From a virus: a DNA stretch of 23,678 nt. The translations under genes were made by a program, and so were the position numbers. How positions within the stretch are numbered: the stretch's first letter is position 1; each line of letters begins with the position of its first letter. The DNA lies in the IMG/VR virus record IMGVR_UViG_3300027996_000165, positions 1-23,678 of that record; one strand, written 5' to 3'. Below the pieces are notes generated by a model. It made no database searches. It saw only the letters and a program-made list of their open reading frames with translations, and was not told the DNA's origin. Below, in pieces: positions 6,118 to 14,472 of the stretch.

Positions 6118-7200
6118 ATGCCCGGACCGTCGCTATATACAGTGTATAATCAGTCAATGACAGAACGAATTAATGATTTTTATGGTAACTCAACTCTATT
6201 TAAGAATAATATGTTCTATGTTGGTCTATGGGGTGAATATGTACAATCGACAATTGCTGAATTAGAACAAACTTCCAGAGTAGACCCTTCTATGGGTAAT
6301 CTTGATAAGAAACAGTCAACTAAAAATGTATATACATTTGAGAATGCATTGAATCGATGGAAAGATTTGTATTGGCGGGGTGCTAATACTGAAGTTGAAT
6401 TGAAATGGACGTGTAGTGCTATTCAAATACCAACTATTGAATCTAAAATCGATGAAGGCCGAGCATATTCAATTGATGCAATCAAACCAATCCAATATCC
6501 ATTAATTTCAGACTATGGTGGAATGAAAACAGTTACACTCACTATTGTAGAAGACCGTAATATGATGATGTGGCACTTCTTTAATACACTACACAATCAG
6601 TTTTATAGTACTAATGTACTTAAACCAAAAAGTTCATTCCATAAAATTGGTATGTACTGTGCTGTTATGCAGGGTGATGTATTACCAGCAACAACTATAA
6701 CCCAAGAAGAAAAGCTTGACCCATTGGGTAATATGATGGAAGATGGTTCTCGTAGAGAGGGTATAATTACCGATGTTCCTATGATGGTATATGAGTTTAA
6801 TTCAGTTGTTGTTACTAACGTAGCTGCTCCCGAGTTTAGTCATGAAAATATAAATAAAGTTTCATTTAAAGTTACACTCCAAGTACCTAATACATTTCAA
6901 GGTTCATTCAAAACTACCTTTAGAGGATTGGCTAATAACAGTAGTAAAAGAGGCGGATATTCAAATGGCTCGGTTATTGATAATAACGGTATTGGTACAG
7001 GTGGGTATAATGGTATAGTGTATGCCAAAGATACGAACGATGTTTTACAACAAAGTAACTTAAATAGCGCATCTATATTCGAAAGTTATAATGTTGACGG
7101 TGAGGTACCAAAGAAAAATAATACAAAAACGACAGGTACTCAAAAAAATACGCAGAATAGCTCAACTACTAAACAGAACATTCAATCTAAGACAAGATAA
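6118..7200 (+). CDS. Second tail tube-like protein, with long disordered tail
   Basis: A 360-residue protein. Residues about 95-165 (KWTCSAIQIPTIESKIDEGR, then KTVTLTIVEDRNMMMWHFFN) follow the T4 gp19 pattern of strand, Pro-containing loop, arginine-rich strand and long helix. Residues about 222-262 (MMVYEFNSVVVTNVAAPEFS, then VSFKVTLQV) fit the final two strands. The last 100 residues are Asn/Thr/Lys/Gly-rich and disordered. Together with 5482 it makes a pair of paralogous tube-fold proteins in one operon; this larger one could be a gp54-like initiator or a tube-terminal ring. The ribosome site is TAGGAG. Its stop abuts that of the convergent glycosyltransferase (7200/7201) with no terminator seen. 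Confidence 0.6.
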   Translation: MPGPSLYTVYNQSMTERINDFYGNSTLFKNNMFYVGLWGEYVQSTIAELEQTSRVDPSMGNLDKKQSTKNVYTFENALNRWKDLYWRGANTEVELKWTCSAIQIPTIESKIDEGRAYSIDAIKPIQYPLISDYGGMKTVTLTIVEDRNMMMWHFFNTLHNQFYSTNVLKPKSSFHKIGMYCAVMQGDVLPATTITQEEKLDPLGNMMEDGSRREGIITDVPMMVYEFNSVVVTNVAAPEFSHENINKVSFKVTLQVPNTFQGSFKTTFRGLANNSSKRGGYSNGSVIDNNGIGTGGYNGIVYAKDTNDVLQQSNLNSASIFESYNVDGEVPKKNNTKTTGTQKNTQNSSTTKQNIQSKTR

Positions 7201-8067
7201 CTATTGAAAGAATGTTATATCGAGAGGGTGGAGCTTAGTCTTCACTCTTAGTCGCTGTAGCTGTTCTTGAAAATATTGCATATGGTTTACCGTATATTTC
7301 TTATCGGGGCGTGGATGGTCAATATGTTGAACTCCACCCTTAACGTCACCTACCGTAGTAATAAACGATTTAATGAACCAAGATTGAACTCCAAGAAATC
7401 CATCTTCTCCACCCCAAGCACCTAAGAAGTCACTTGAAAATACTTCACTCCGGGAGTAATACATCTCATTAAATTTCTTAAGTAACTTAACATGGGCGAT
7501 ATTCATTCCAATATTACAACTCCAAACAATTACGCAACTTGTAATCAAATCTGGATTATTAATTAGTAATCCTTCAGGTCTAAATATACTAAGATGTGTG
7601 TATTCGGGTGATATTTCACGTTGGTCTCTCCATCTAAACTGTTGTTCACGTCGACGACCAATACTTAAGACAGGAATATTACAGTCAAGTTTTTTAGAAT
7701 GAGATGTAAATAATCCTGACTGAGGAATACAATCACCATCAATGAATACAAATTGCTCATATCCTTCACTCAAGGCGATATCTATTCCAAAGTTTCTAAT
7801 AAATCCCACATAGAAAGGAGCTCCTTCATTACTTTCACGTTTAACTAAATGAACAGGAGGTTCTGGGCATCTCACAACTTCTATATTTAAGTCGCTATTA
7901 TTTGATAGTTCGGTAATATGATTAAAGTCATCATCGGATGCTCTATCCAGTAATGCATAAATTTTACTGGGAATTAACTTATTGGATTTGATACCCTCCA
8001 AAATAAGTTTCCAGTGTTTAGCTTGTTCATATATAGGAATGAGAAGCGCTAATTTGTCTATTGTCAT
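7201..8067 (-). CDS. GT-A glycosyltransferase (family 2 / galactosyltransferase type)
   Basis: A 288-residue protein. Residues 6-16 (LALLIPIYEQA) are the first strand of a GT-A nucleotide-sugar fold. RNFGIDIA at 91-98 is the usual donor-side helix. FIDGDC at 108-113 contains the DxD metal motif (D110, D112). WSCNIGM at 182-188 and AWGGEDGF at 217-224 match the C-terminal half of galactosyl/GalNAc transferases, where the GGED motif binds the acceptor. All key motifs are present, so it is probably active. It is the last gene of the leftward operon, 7 bases after a UDP-galactopyranose mutase-like gene. That pairing suggests galactose or galactofuranose transfer, but donor and acceptor are unproven. 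Confidence 0.85.
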   Translation of the reverse strand: MTIDKLALLIPIYEQAKHWKLILEGIKSNKLIPSKIYALLDRASDDDFNHITELSNNSDLNIEVVRCPEPPVHLVKRESNEGAPFYVGFIRNFGIDIALSEGYEQFVFIDGDCIPQSGLFTSHSKKLDCNIPVLSIGRRREQQFRWRDQREISPEYTHLSIFRPEGLLINNPDLITSCVIVWSCNIGMNIAHVKLLKKFNEMYYSRSEVFSSDFLGAWGGEDGFLGVQSWFIKSFITTVGDVKGGVQHIDHPRPDKKYTVNHMQYFQEQLQRLRVKTKLHPLDITFFQ

Positions 8068-8074
8068 AAATACT

Positions 8075-9109
8075 CTACATAATAACGGTTTGTGTCATGG
8101 GCTTCAGTCGCAAGATTTTATTAGAATGTAACTTAACCAATTTTTTATATTCGTTATACATTTTTTTATTGGCCGATGTGTAACATATTTGTGAAATCGT
8201 ACCTGTATTCATGTCATCAATTAACTCAGTTGTTATTCGAGTAATGTTTCCATGGTCATTTGATATACACCAGTAATCTTTAGTAGGTGTAAATACAATA
8301 CCATTCCCCACATCAATAAATTCTTCTAGGTTCTGTTCTCTAGTATATTCTACGTTCCATCGAACTCTATCAAAGGCACCGTATAAATATCCAAATATTT
8401 CATCAACTCGATTATCCATGAGAATTACTTCTGTATCGGAGAATCGCTGAGTTAGGAATTTTCGTACATTATTCAATCGAATTGAGCTAATGGTAATATT
8501 ATCATGAGTTAGAGCCACATTACATAGATTCTTATAACCATCAGTAGGGGAATATACAACGCCTGTAGTTGTGTCATCTAAACATGATAGGTTAATTTCT
8601 CTTGCCAATCCCTCACGACTAAACTTACTCTGACGAAATTCACCCCATTTTTTGATACCAATGTGTTTTATTATAGTATCATACAACCACTTAGGGAAAA
8701 AGTTCTTATATATATTGATATAATTAGTGGCTTTCTCTAATTTATCTCTAAAATCATCAATTGATGAAATACATCCTTCCATTTGCTCCCACTCTTCAGC
8801 GGAATCAATCGATGTTCTATTGAGTGGCCAACTCATTAATCCATTCCGATTATTAACAAACTTAACTTGTTCATATGGAATAAATGCATAAGTTGAATTG
8901 ACTAACTTTTTAAAAGGGATATTTATGTGCATAGATTTAATACGCAACATATCCTCATATGATATGTAGTCATTTATATCATCTAATGGATACCCTAACT
9001 TACCGGTCTGAAGGAAAGTAACTTTCTTTCCTTTAGCCGCAAGTTCTCTTGCGAGTAGTACCGCATCCAAACTATAGCCTATTATATAGACAGCTGATTT
9101 ATCAAACAT
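8075..9109 (-). CDS. UDP-galactopyranose mutase-like protein with degraded FAD motif
   Basis: A 344-residue protein, slightly shorter than typical mutases (about 370-390). Blocks in the family order are: VYIIGYSLDAVLLARELAAK (7-26) at the Rossmann N-terminus; GLMSWPLNRTSI (90-101), matching the conserved 'g.lyplPvNl.Ti'; FPKWLYDTIIKHIGIKKWG (138-156), matching 'egYt.KqWg'; PTDGYKNL (188-195); VDEIFGYLYGAFDRVRW (235-251), matching 'IDeyFdy.yG.LeyRSl'; and MYNEYKKL (317-324). However, GxGxxG has become GYSLDA, the usual HIGGN is KLGYPLDD, and the C-terminal GRLg.Y.Y motif is not recognisable. Known enzymes convert UDP-Galp to UDP-Galf with reduced FAD. This homologue may be divergent or non-catalytic. 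A glycosyltransferase follows. Confidence 0.65.
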   Translation of the reverse strand: MFDKSAVYIIGYSLDAVLLARELAAKGKKVTFLQTGKLGYPLDDINDYISYEDMLRIKSMHINIPFKKLVNSTYAFIPYEQVKFVNNRNGLMSWPLNRTSIDSAEEWEQMEGCISSIDDFRDKLEKATNYINIYKNFFPKWLYDTIIKHIGIKKWGEFRQSKFSREGLAREINLSCLDDTTTGVVYSPTDGYKNLCNVALTHDNITISSIRLNNVRKFLTQRFSDTEVILMDNRVDEIFGYLYGAFDRVRWNVEYTREQNLEEFIDVGNGIVFTPTKDYWCISNDHGNITRITTELIDDMNTGTISQICYTSANKKMYNEYKKLVKLHSNKILRLKPMTQTVIM

Positions 9110-9122
9110 TTATACTTCGCTT

Positions 9123-9536
9123 TTATTCTTTAATCACCTTTAAGATATATTTTTCGAGCCACTCTGGAGGGGGAAACCCGGAAATAATATCAACAATACG
9201 ACCTTTAGGGTCCGCAAATATATGAATAGGTGATTTTGTGAAACCCATTTCTAGATAAATTAGATTATTATCAGGCTCATCCTCTACAACCCACTTAACA
9301 TTATATATCGGGTCATTAAAAAAGTTATAGTTTTCAAACCATTGATTCATGGCTACAAACTTATTCACGCAATCATCACAGAGGTCGTCATCGCGATAGA
9401 ATGAAAAAACCCATAGTTTTGTTGTTTTATATTTTTCAAGTACGTTGCCTTGGTAAATTTCCTCACCAAAGGCTATAAGACGCTCATCTAATGGTAGGTA
9501 CTCATTACTCATTGCGGCCTGTTTACAACATGACAT
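9123..9536 (-). CDS. Thioredoxin-like protein with CDDC motif
   Basis: A 137-residue protein. KLWVFSFYRDDDLCDDCVNK (residues 40-59) is the strand followed by a CxxC active site (C53, C56) at the start of a helix. KSPIHIFADPKGRIVDII supplies the cis-Pro strand and beta hairpin, and EWLEKYIL the last helix of a thioredoxin fold. The usual Trp before the CxxC is absent (Asp-Leu-Cys). MSCCK at the N-terminus adds two more cysteines. Start and upstream stop overlap as TAATG with the gp4-like gene, implying coupled translation. It could act on virion or glycan-enzyme disulphides, or simply be a structural or redox adaptor. Confidence 0.7.
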   Translation of the reverse strand: MSCCKQAAMSNEYLPLDERLIAFGEEIYQGNVLEKYKTTKLWVFSFYRDDDLCDDCVNKFVAMNQWFENYNFFNDPIYNVKWVVEDEPDNNLIYLEMGFTKSPIHIFADPKGRIVDIISGFPPPEWLEKYILKVIKE

Positions 9537-10036
9537 TAGAACAATCCTTTTGTATTCTCTTCATTTAAGATACGCCATGTTACGCCATGTTTCAAGCACC
9601 AATTTTGAGCCGCCTCCCATTTGGCTGCATTAACTACAAATTCACGTTTATTTATTTCATAACGTTTAAGTGCATTTTGATATTTTTTCAATGTCTTTGA
9701 ATCACTACCAGCAGGTCTTTTGGGTTGTGTTGGGTATTTACAGAATCTAGCCGGTTTGATTTCTACAAGTATTTTCTGTTGAACATTATTTTCATTAACT
9801 ATTTGACAGTACACATCAGGGAAATATACGGTCCATTTCATATATACAGGGTGATAGTAGTATATTTCAATACATTCATATCCCCATTTCTCTACATATT
9901 TATTGACATCAAGTGCACGGAATACAGTATGTTCCCATCCACTTTTATATATGGTGGCTTTATTTCCTATATATTTCTCAGGATTTTGAACCTCATACTT
10001 ACCTTTTTTTGTGTCTTTTTTATAATTAAAGCCCAT
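9536..10036 (-). CDS. 4: Head completion nuclease-like protein (T4 gp4/gp50 family)
   Basis: A 166-residue protein close in length to T4 gp4 (150). NPEKYIGNKATIYKSGWE (18-35) matches the family N-terminus 'NP.KY.G....IyRSsWE'. VEKWGYECIEIYYY (48-61), YFPDVYCQI (71-79) and ILVEIKP (89-95) give the PD-(D/E)xK nuclease layout, with D74, E92 and K94 as likely catalytic residues and E35 as the upstream acid. KWEAAQNWCLKHGVTWRIL is the usual C-terminal helix and strand. Family knowledge: gp4 acts on packaged heads so that tails can join. It sits between the 598-residue virion protein and the thioredoxin-like gene. Confidence 0.85.
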   Translation of the reverse strand: MGFNYKKDTKKGKYEVQNPEKYIGNKATIYKSGWEHTVFRALDVNKYVEKWGYECIEIYYYHPVYMKWTVYFPDVYCQIVNENNVQQKILVEIKPARFCKYPTQPKRPAGSDSKTLKKYQNALKRYEINKREFVVNAAKWEAAQNWCLKHGVTWRILNEENTKGLF

Positions 10037-10039
10037 ATA

Positions 10040-11836
10040 TTACTCCACAATGTCACCGAACCATCTATTATAATATTCAACTAAATTTTCAGTATCCATT
10101 CGATTTGGTGCAGTACTAGTGAGAATATTAACTTGACTCTCTTCATTAAAATCATCTGGAATTGAATAACTCGGCAAATGTAATGCAGTTACTACTGTGG
10201 GTGGTCCTGAAATGACTTGTGATTCATTACTATCATCTATCGCATTAGTTACTTGTCTAGTATCATTGACTGGTGTAGTAGATGCTCTAAAGTTATCAAC
10301 AGTTGATGTAATTAAATCAATATGTACTTGACTTTTACGATATTTAGCATCCCATGTAAGTAGATTCATAAAACGCTCATAATACGGCTCTTCACCAATT
10401 GTAGCACCTATTGTACGAGTTACTGCCAATATTTTATCTTCTACACCACTTTTAAAATCAACAGTACCTTGAATGATAGGAGTCTCTTCATTTTCTGGAC
10501 CACCTTTAAATTTAATAGATGAGTATACCTCACCAATTGGGTTATTATTTGCATTGGATTCTATATCAATTTTACCAAGGTCTTTAAATGTATCAGTTAT
10601 ACCGGTAAATACTTCCTTACCTTTACCATTTCCGGCGGCATAGACTTCTCTTACTGCTGTTGGTCTAGTTGTTTGTCCAGTTATATTTATCATTACACAT
10701 GACGTATAAATATCAAGTGCAAATACATTATTCCAGTATTTAGCATCTAATCTAAAGTCTTCTCGTAATTTTTTAATAGTTAGCTTAGTGTCGTCAATAA
10801 AGGGAGCACATATAAATTCAAAACATCCAGTCCATAACTTAAGAGTTTCTATCATATCTAGAATACTCATACCTTCATATGTACGACCTGATTCATCTAC
10901 TTCAGTTGTGTATACCAATAAACATTTAGATGGACCCAATGTTTTAATTATATACGTTACATTAATTTTTTCAGTCAATAGGAAACAGTATGCCTTCATT
11001 AATTCACGAAGAGGTGTAATCAATAACTCCATCATGAAGCTAACTGATTCCTGAAGAATATTATATCCACGTTGAATATTTGCAATTAATGTATCATCAA
11101 TAAATTCATTAACGGGACCCAATAATTCCGATGGGTCTAATGCATATTTATCTACCATACATTCAAGTATTTCATCGGGGTCAGTTAATGCGGTGCCATT
11201 ATCATCCGTACAACTAAATATAGATGCAAAAATTTCAGCAACGCATGGACATGCGGTCATCAAATCTGATACAATATCAAAATCCAGAATATTATTTACT
11301 AGCTTATTCAATGCAAGTTTTGCATCAACCATAACTGACACAATGCAATCACGAACTACATCAATGAAATCTTGGATTGCATTTTCTAATTGATTTAGAT
11401 ACTTATCGATTATTTTGAATAATCCAAGAGCAACTTTCAATGCATTCTCAATAAAAAATGTAAGACTTCTGAATATATTGGTAATCGTTACACAGAATAT
11501 TGTAGTGAGTTTATTTGCATCAAAGCCTACACTAGGTGATAATTTATCAGCAAGTCCACCAAATTGTTCCATGGCGGTCTGAAGATTGACATTATCTGAA
11601 ACCCAATCATATCCAGTCTTAACACTCTCACTATTACCACCACTAAAGAAATCTAATACCACTTCACTACAGTCTACATTGCGAAGTCGCTTAGCACTGC
11701 GAGCAATACTATCTTTAAATGATATGAAGAAGTTTTCGTCGTCAACTTTACTTGAACCTGCAACTTTACTGCTTAGGGGAACTGGTCCTCTAACTTTAAC
11801 ATCTCTATTTATTATTTGATTAATACACTTAGCCAT
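10040..11836 (-). CDS. Large putative virion protein of the baseplate operon, unknown
   Basis: A 598-residue protein without a recognised family. Residues 1-95 are polar. Residues about 105-330 are strongly helical and rich in Ile, Leu and Phe, with several cysteines (for example CPCVAEIFASIFSC), but show no clean membrane span. Residues about 350-460 look mixed (IKTLGPSKCLLVY earlier, DIYTSCVMINITGQT later), and the last 90 residues are polar and disordered, ending VEYYNRWFGDIVE. It sits between the gp5-like hub (stop-start overlap TAATG at 11836) and gp4. A peripheral hub or baseplate protein is the natural inference from position and size, not from a motif. Confidence 0.6.
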   Translation of the reverse strand: MAKCINQIINRDVKVRGPVPLSSKVAGSSKVDDENFFISFKDSIARSAKRLRNVDCSEVVLDFFSGGNSESVKTGYDWVSDNVNLQTAMEQFGGLADKLSPSVGFDANKLTTIFCVTITNIFRSLTFFIENALKVALGLFKIIDKYLNQLENAIQDFIDVVRDCIVSVMVDAKLALNKLVNNILDFDIVSDLMTACPCVAEIFASIFSCTDDNGTALTDPDEILECMVDKYALDPSELLGPVNEFIDDTLIANIQRGYNILQESVSFMMELLITPLRELMKAYCFLLTEKINVTYIIKTLGPSKCLLVYTTEVDESGRTYEGMSILDMIETLKLWTGCFEFICAPFIDDTKLTIKKLREDFRLDAKYWNNVFALDIYTSCVMINITGQTTRPTAVREVYAAGNGKGKEVFTGITDTFKDLGKIDIESNANNNPIGEVYSSIKFKGGPENEETPIIQGTVDFKSGVEDKILAVTRTIGATIGEEPYYERFMNLLTWDAKYRKSQVHIDLITSTVDNFRASTTPVNDTRQVTNAIDDSNESQVISGPPTVVTALHLPSYSIPDDFNEESQVNILTSTAPNRMDTENLVEYYNRWFGDIVE

Positions 11837-13140
11837 TATATTAGTCCTGTAAGACCGTCATCAACGCCACCAAGTACCTTAGTGTCATCAAACTCTGCCC
11901 ATTTAGTTAAAGGTCCACCAGCGGCCGCTGAGGTGCCTGATATAAGTAAATCGAGTGGGTCAAGTGATTGAGGTAGCAATGCAGCTCTTATACCATCATC
12001 CTTAAATACAACTCGAGCATTTTGAATAATTTGGTTAATACTAGCATATTGAAAATCACTGAATGTCAATCCATCACTAACCAACATTATACTTATTGTG
12101 TCTTCGTTATCTTTCTGACCTATAAGTGGATAATTTGAACCTGCATAACAGTCATCATTCAACTCAGCAAATTGTATAAATCCTTTTATTAAATCAGCAC
12201 CGCTTTGTGTATCCGCTGGAGCATTCTGACCCTCTATTTTAGATGCACCATCTTGCTGTCCAATTAAATAATGAGAACTTACTTTATTGTTACTATCAAG
12301 AATTTGCTCACCCATTGCAGGGAAGTTGTTTTGGCCAGTGTAATCAATTATAATTTTTCGCACTTCTTTATCGGCCCGAACAACTATAGACTCAGTTGCT
12401 ACAAATTCAATATTTCTAACTACAATTTCATCTACATTTAACAATTCCCTAGTAGCTGCACTTTCCGTACCTATATCATTTGCATTTTCAACTTGGGTAT
12501 TAAAATCAGAATCAAGTACACCCTTGATAGCATTAACAGTTGATTTAGAAATATGAGTAACAAAGAAATACTCAGACCCCTGAAATGCTCCACCATCATC
12601 AATATTATTTCCGACAGGCGTACAACAGAATACATCAATTGTAGCCTCAGTTAATACTGAATGTAATTTAGCACCACCATCTTGATATGCCTTTCTACCT
12701 GCATTAGCATATCCTTTATCACTATCATGTGCAATACGACCTTTACCATCCCATTGTATTCTACTCGCACTCGGATGTGTAATAATTGTATTTCGTTCAG
12801 CTCTATCATGTGTCATGTTAAAGAAATCACCACCAAGATTGGCTACACTTATATTAGGATAGCTACTTACGTATTCAATTGGAAGTAATTGTTTCTCAGG
12901 ACTAACTTGGAAGTATTTTGGTTTGTTTACATCACCATCGTCAAATGATACACGCATAATAGTTCCTTTTGTAGGAACTGCTTGTATTGTATTAACAGAT
13001 GGTAGTGCGAATGGTTGTTGTTCATCAGTAAGACCATCAGTCACACCCAATATTTTAACACGAACCGCACCTGCATGATTCGGGTCAACGTCATCAGTAA
13101 TAACGATAGCATCATAATATTTCTCAGTCCACTTACCCAT
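11836..13140 (-). CDS. 5: Baseplate hub protein, gp5-type, with an apparently inactive amidase-like domain
   Basis: A 434-residue protein. Residues 10-80 (YYDAIVITDDVD, GAVRVKILGV, GTIMRVSFDDGD) match the OB-fold of T4 gp5 and VgrG-like hubs, followed by THPSASRIQWDGKGR (121-135) typical of the same proteins. In T4 a lysozyme domain and then a needle follow. Here residues 260-400 instead resemble an amidase_2 fold: IIIDYTGQ (263-270), VSSHYLIGQQDG (287-298), CYAGSN (331-336), DTISIMLVSDG (347-357) and IRAALLPQSLDP (384-395). The zinc ligands of active amidases are missing: Asp266 replaces the first His, and Ala/Leu lie at the C-terminal ligands. No beta-helical needle is visible. It is coupled by TAATG to the gene before and after. 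Confidence 0.7.
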   Translation of the reverse strand: MGKWTEKYYDAIVITDDVDPNHAGAVRVKILGVTDGLTDEQQPFALPSVNTIQAVPTKGTIMRVSFDDGDVNKPKYFQVSPEKQLLPIEYVSSYPNISVANLGGDFFNMTHDRAERNTIITHPSASRIQWDGKGRIAHDSDKGYANAGRKAYQDGGAKLHSVLTEATIDVFCCTPVGNNIDDGGAFQGSEYFFVTHISKSTVNAIKGVLDSDFNTQVENANDIGTESAATRELLNVDEIVVRNIEFVATESIVVRADKEVRKIIIDYTGQNNFPAMGEQILDSNNKVSSHYLIGQQDGASKIEGQNAPADTQSGADLIKGFIQFAELNDDCYAGSNYPLIGQKDNEDTISIMLVSDGLTFSDFQYASINQIIQNARVVFKDDGIRAALLPQSLDPLDLLISGTSAAAGGPLTKWAEFDDTKVLGGVDDGLTGLI

Positions 13141-14444
13141 TATGCATTAACTCCCAATGCTTTCAATATAGAAGCGATATGGTCGGGGTCACCATCATTC
13201 ACATTATTTGAAATAAATTTTAGTGTGGTGACCCATTCACTTGAAGTGGGAACCGTTTTCAATAATCTATTTGGTTTTTCTGTTCCCCAATCAAAGAACT
13301 TCTCGGCTAGTATATATTTATCAGAATTATGTCTATCCAATGAAAACCCACGAATTTTATAATCATTGCCTGCACACAATACAGTAACCTTAGAGCCGAT
13401 AGGTGGACCTACTTGATTATATATTTGTACATACACTACTTTACCATATGTAGCCAATTTATATTCTCTATACATTTGAGCTAGTGAGTAAAATTTATGT
13501 GTATTATTGGGCCAATGTCTAACGACTTTACGAGGCCCAAATGTTGTATTTGGGTCTTTAATGTCAGTAGCTTCCGCTATAGTTACTTGACTAGTATCAC
13601 CCATCTCACCCAATACTGCACTGAAACAACCTTTCTCTACACTAGATGATTTATACTCACCATCCTTGGAACCGGATAGGTATAAATTAGGGTATAGTTT
13701 ATCTCTATTTTTACCTAATTCATTTCGCTTAACGTGATTATCAAATGCCCATACAGTAATTTTTGGATTATCTAATAATGACTTACCTGCAGATGTTGAT
13801 GTCTTAGCTGATTCACTCTGAATCATTAAATATCTATCATCCTGAGCCATCTCTAAATTAAATGATGATATTTTATAGATGTCATTAACGTCATCCCATG
13901 CCCAAAATAAATAATCATCTCTAATATATGAATGAGATACGCATGTATCTAATGATTCCCATATAGTATCCTGAGGAAATCTCCACCACATATTATCAGC
14001 AACATCAACTTTACCCTCAGCCATATTATTGAAATCAACTTTACGTTCTTCAAATATTTTAGCAAGTGCATGTACGCTAGTACCATTCCACGCATTCGTA
14101 GTATTTGATAATTGTGATTGAGTACCTGCTGACCATTTTATGACTTGCGTGGTATTGCCACTAACGCCTTGAGTAGTTCCAATATCATCTATGATACCAG
14201 TGACAACTGATGATTTGTCAGTAACATCATCGGTAGTATTAGTGAAGTAAATCGATAAGAATCCCAATGAACGTTCTCGTATAAAGCTACTCTGAGTATC
14301 TATGATACTTAATTCACATAAAGGAGTTGCATTTAATACATTACTAAAGTTAAAATTGGGTACACTGGCATGAGTGAATGAATTGTTGTCCATTGCCAAT
14401 ATTAATCCTAAATTACTTCCGGAATCTGTTCTAGTGAAAGCCAT
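13140..14444 (-). CDS. 27: Baseplate hub protein, gp27-type
   Basis: A 434-residue protein directly upstream of the gp5-like gene, the usual partner order. Residues about 40-75 (CELSIIDTQSSFIRERSLGF, then LSIYFTN) fit the N-terminal barrel of gp27. VRHWPNNTHKFYSLAQMYR and the strands YGKVVYVQIYNQ, GSKVTVLC and YKIRGFSLD near the C-terminus fit the second barrel and the final domain, which collects inner ring contacts in VgrG-like hubs. Family knowledge: a gp27 trimer forms the adaptor between the hexameric tube and the trimeric spike. The start at 14444 has GAGCGAG upstream. Stop and next start overlap (TAATG at 13140). Recognition rests on pattern and position rather than a strong motif. Confidence 0.6.
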   Translation of the reverse strand: MAFTRTDSGSNLGLILAMDNNSFTHASVPNFNFSNVLNATPLCELSIIDTQSSFIRERSLGFLSIYFTNTTDDVTDKSSVVTGIIDDIGTTQGVSGNTTQVIKWSAGTQSQLSNTTNAWNGTSVHALAKIFEERKVDFNNMAEGKVDVADNMWWRFPQDTIWESLDTCVSHSYIRDDYLFWAWDDVNDIYKISSFNLEMAQDDRYLMIQSESAKTSTSAGKSLLDNPKITVWAFDNHVKRNELGKNRDKLYPNLYLSGSKDGEYKSSSVEKGCFSAVLGEMGDTSQVTIAEATDIKDPNTTFGPRKVVRHWPNNTHKFYSLAQMYREYKLATYGKVVYVQIYNQVGPPIGSKVTVLCAGNDYKIRGFSLDRHNSDKYILAEKFFDWGTEKPNRLLKTVPTSSEWVTTLKFISNNVNDGDPDHIASILKALGVNA

Positions 14445-14472
14445 TTATAACTCGCTCATTTAATTGTTTACT

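Noticed and set aside
9725-10084. 119-codon hydrophobic frame on the plus strand
   Set aside because: Opposite the well-supported gp4-like gene. The Phe/Ile/Tyr-rich product is what the reverse of AT-rich codons gives. No promoter or ribosome site.
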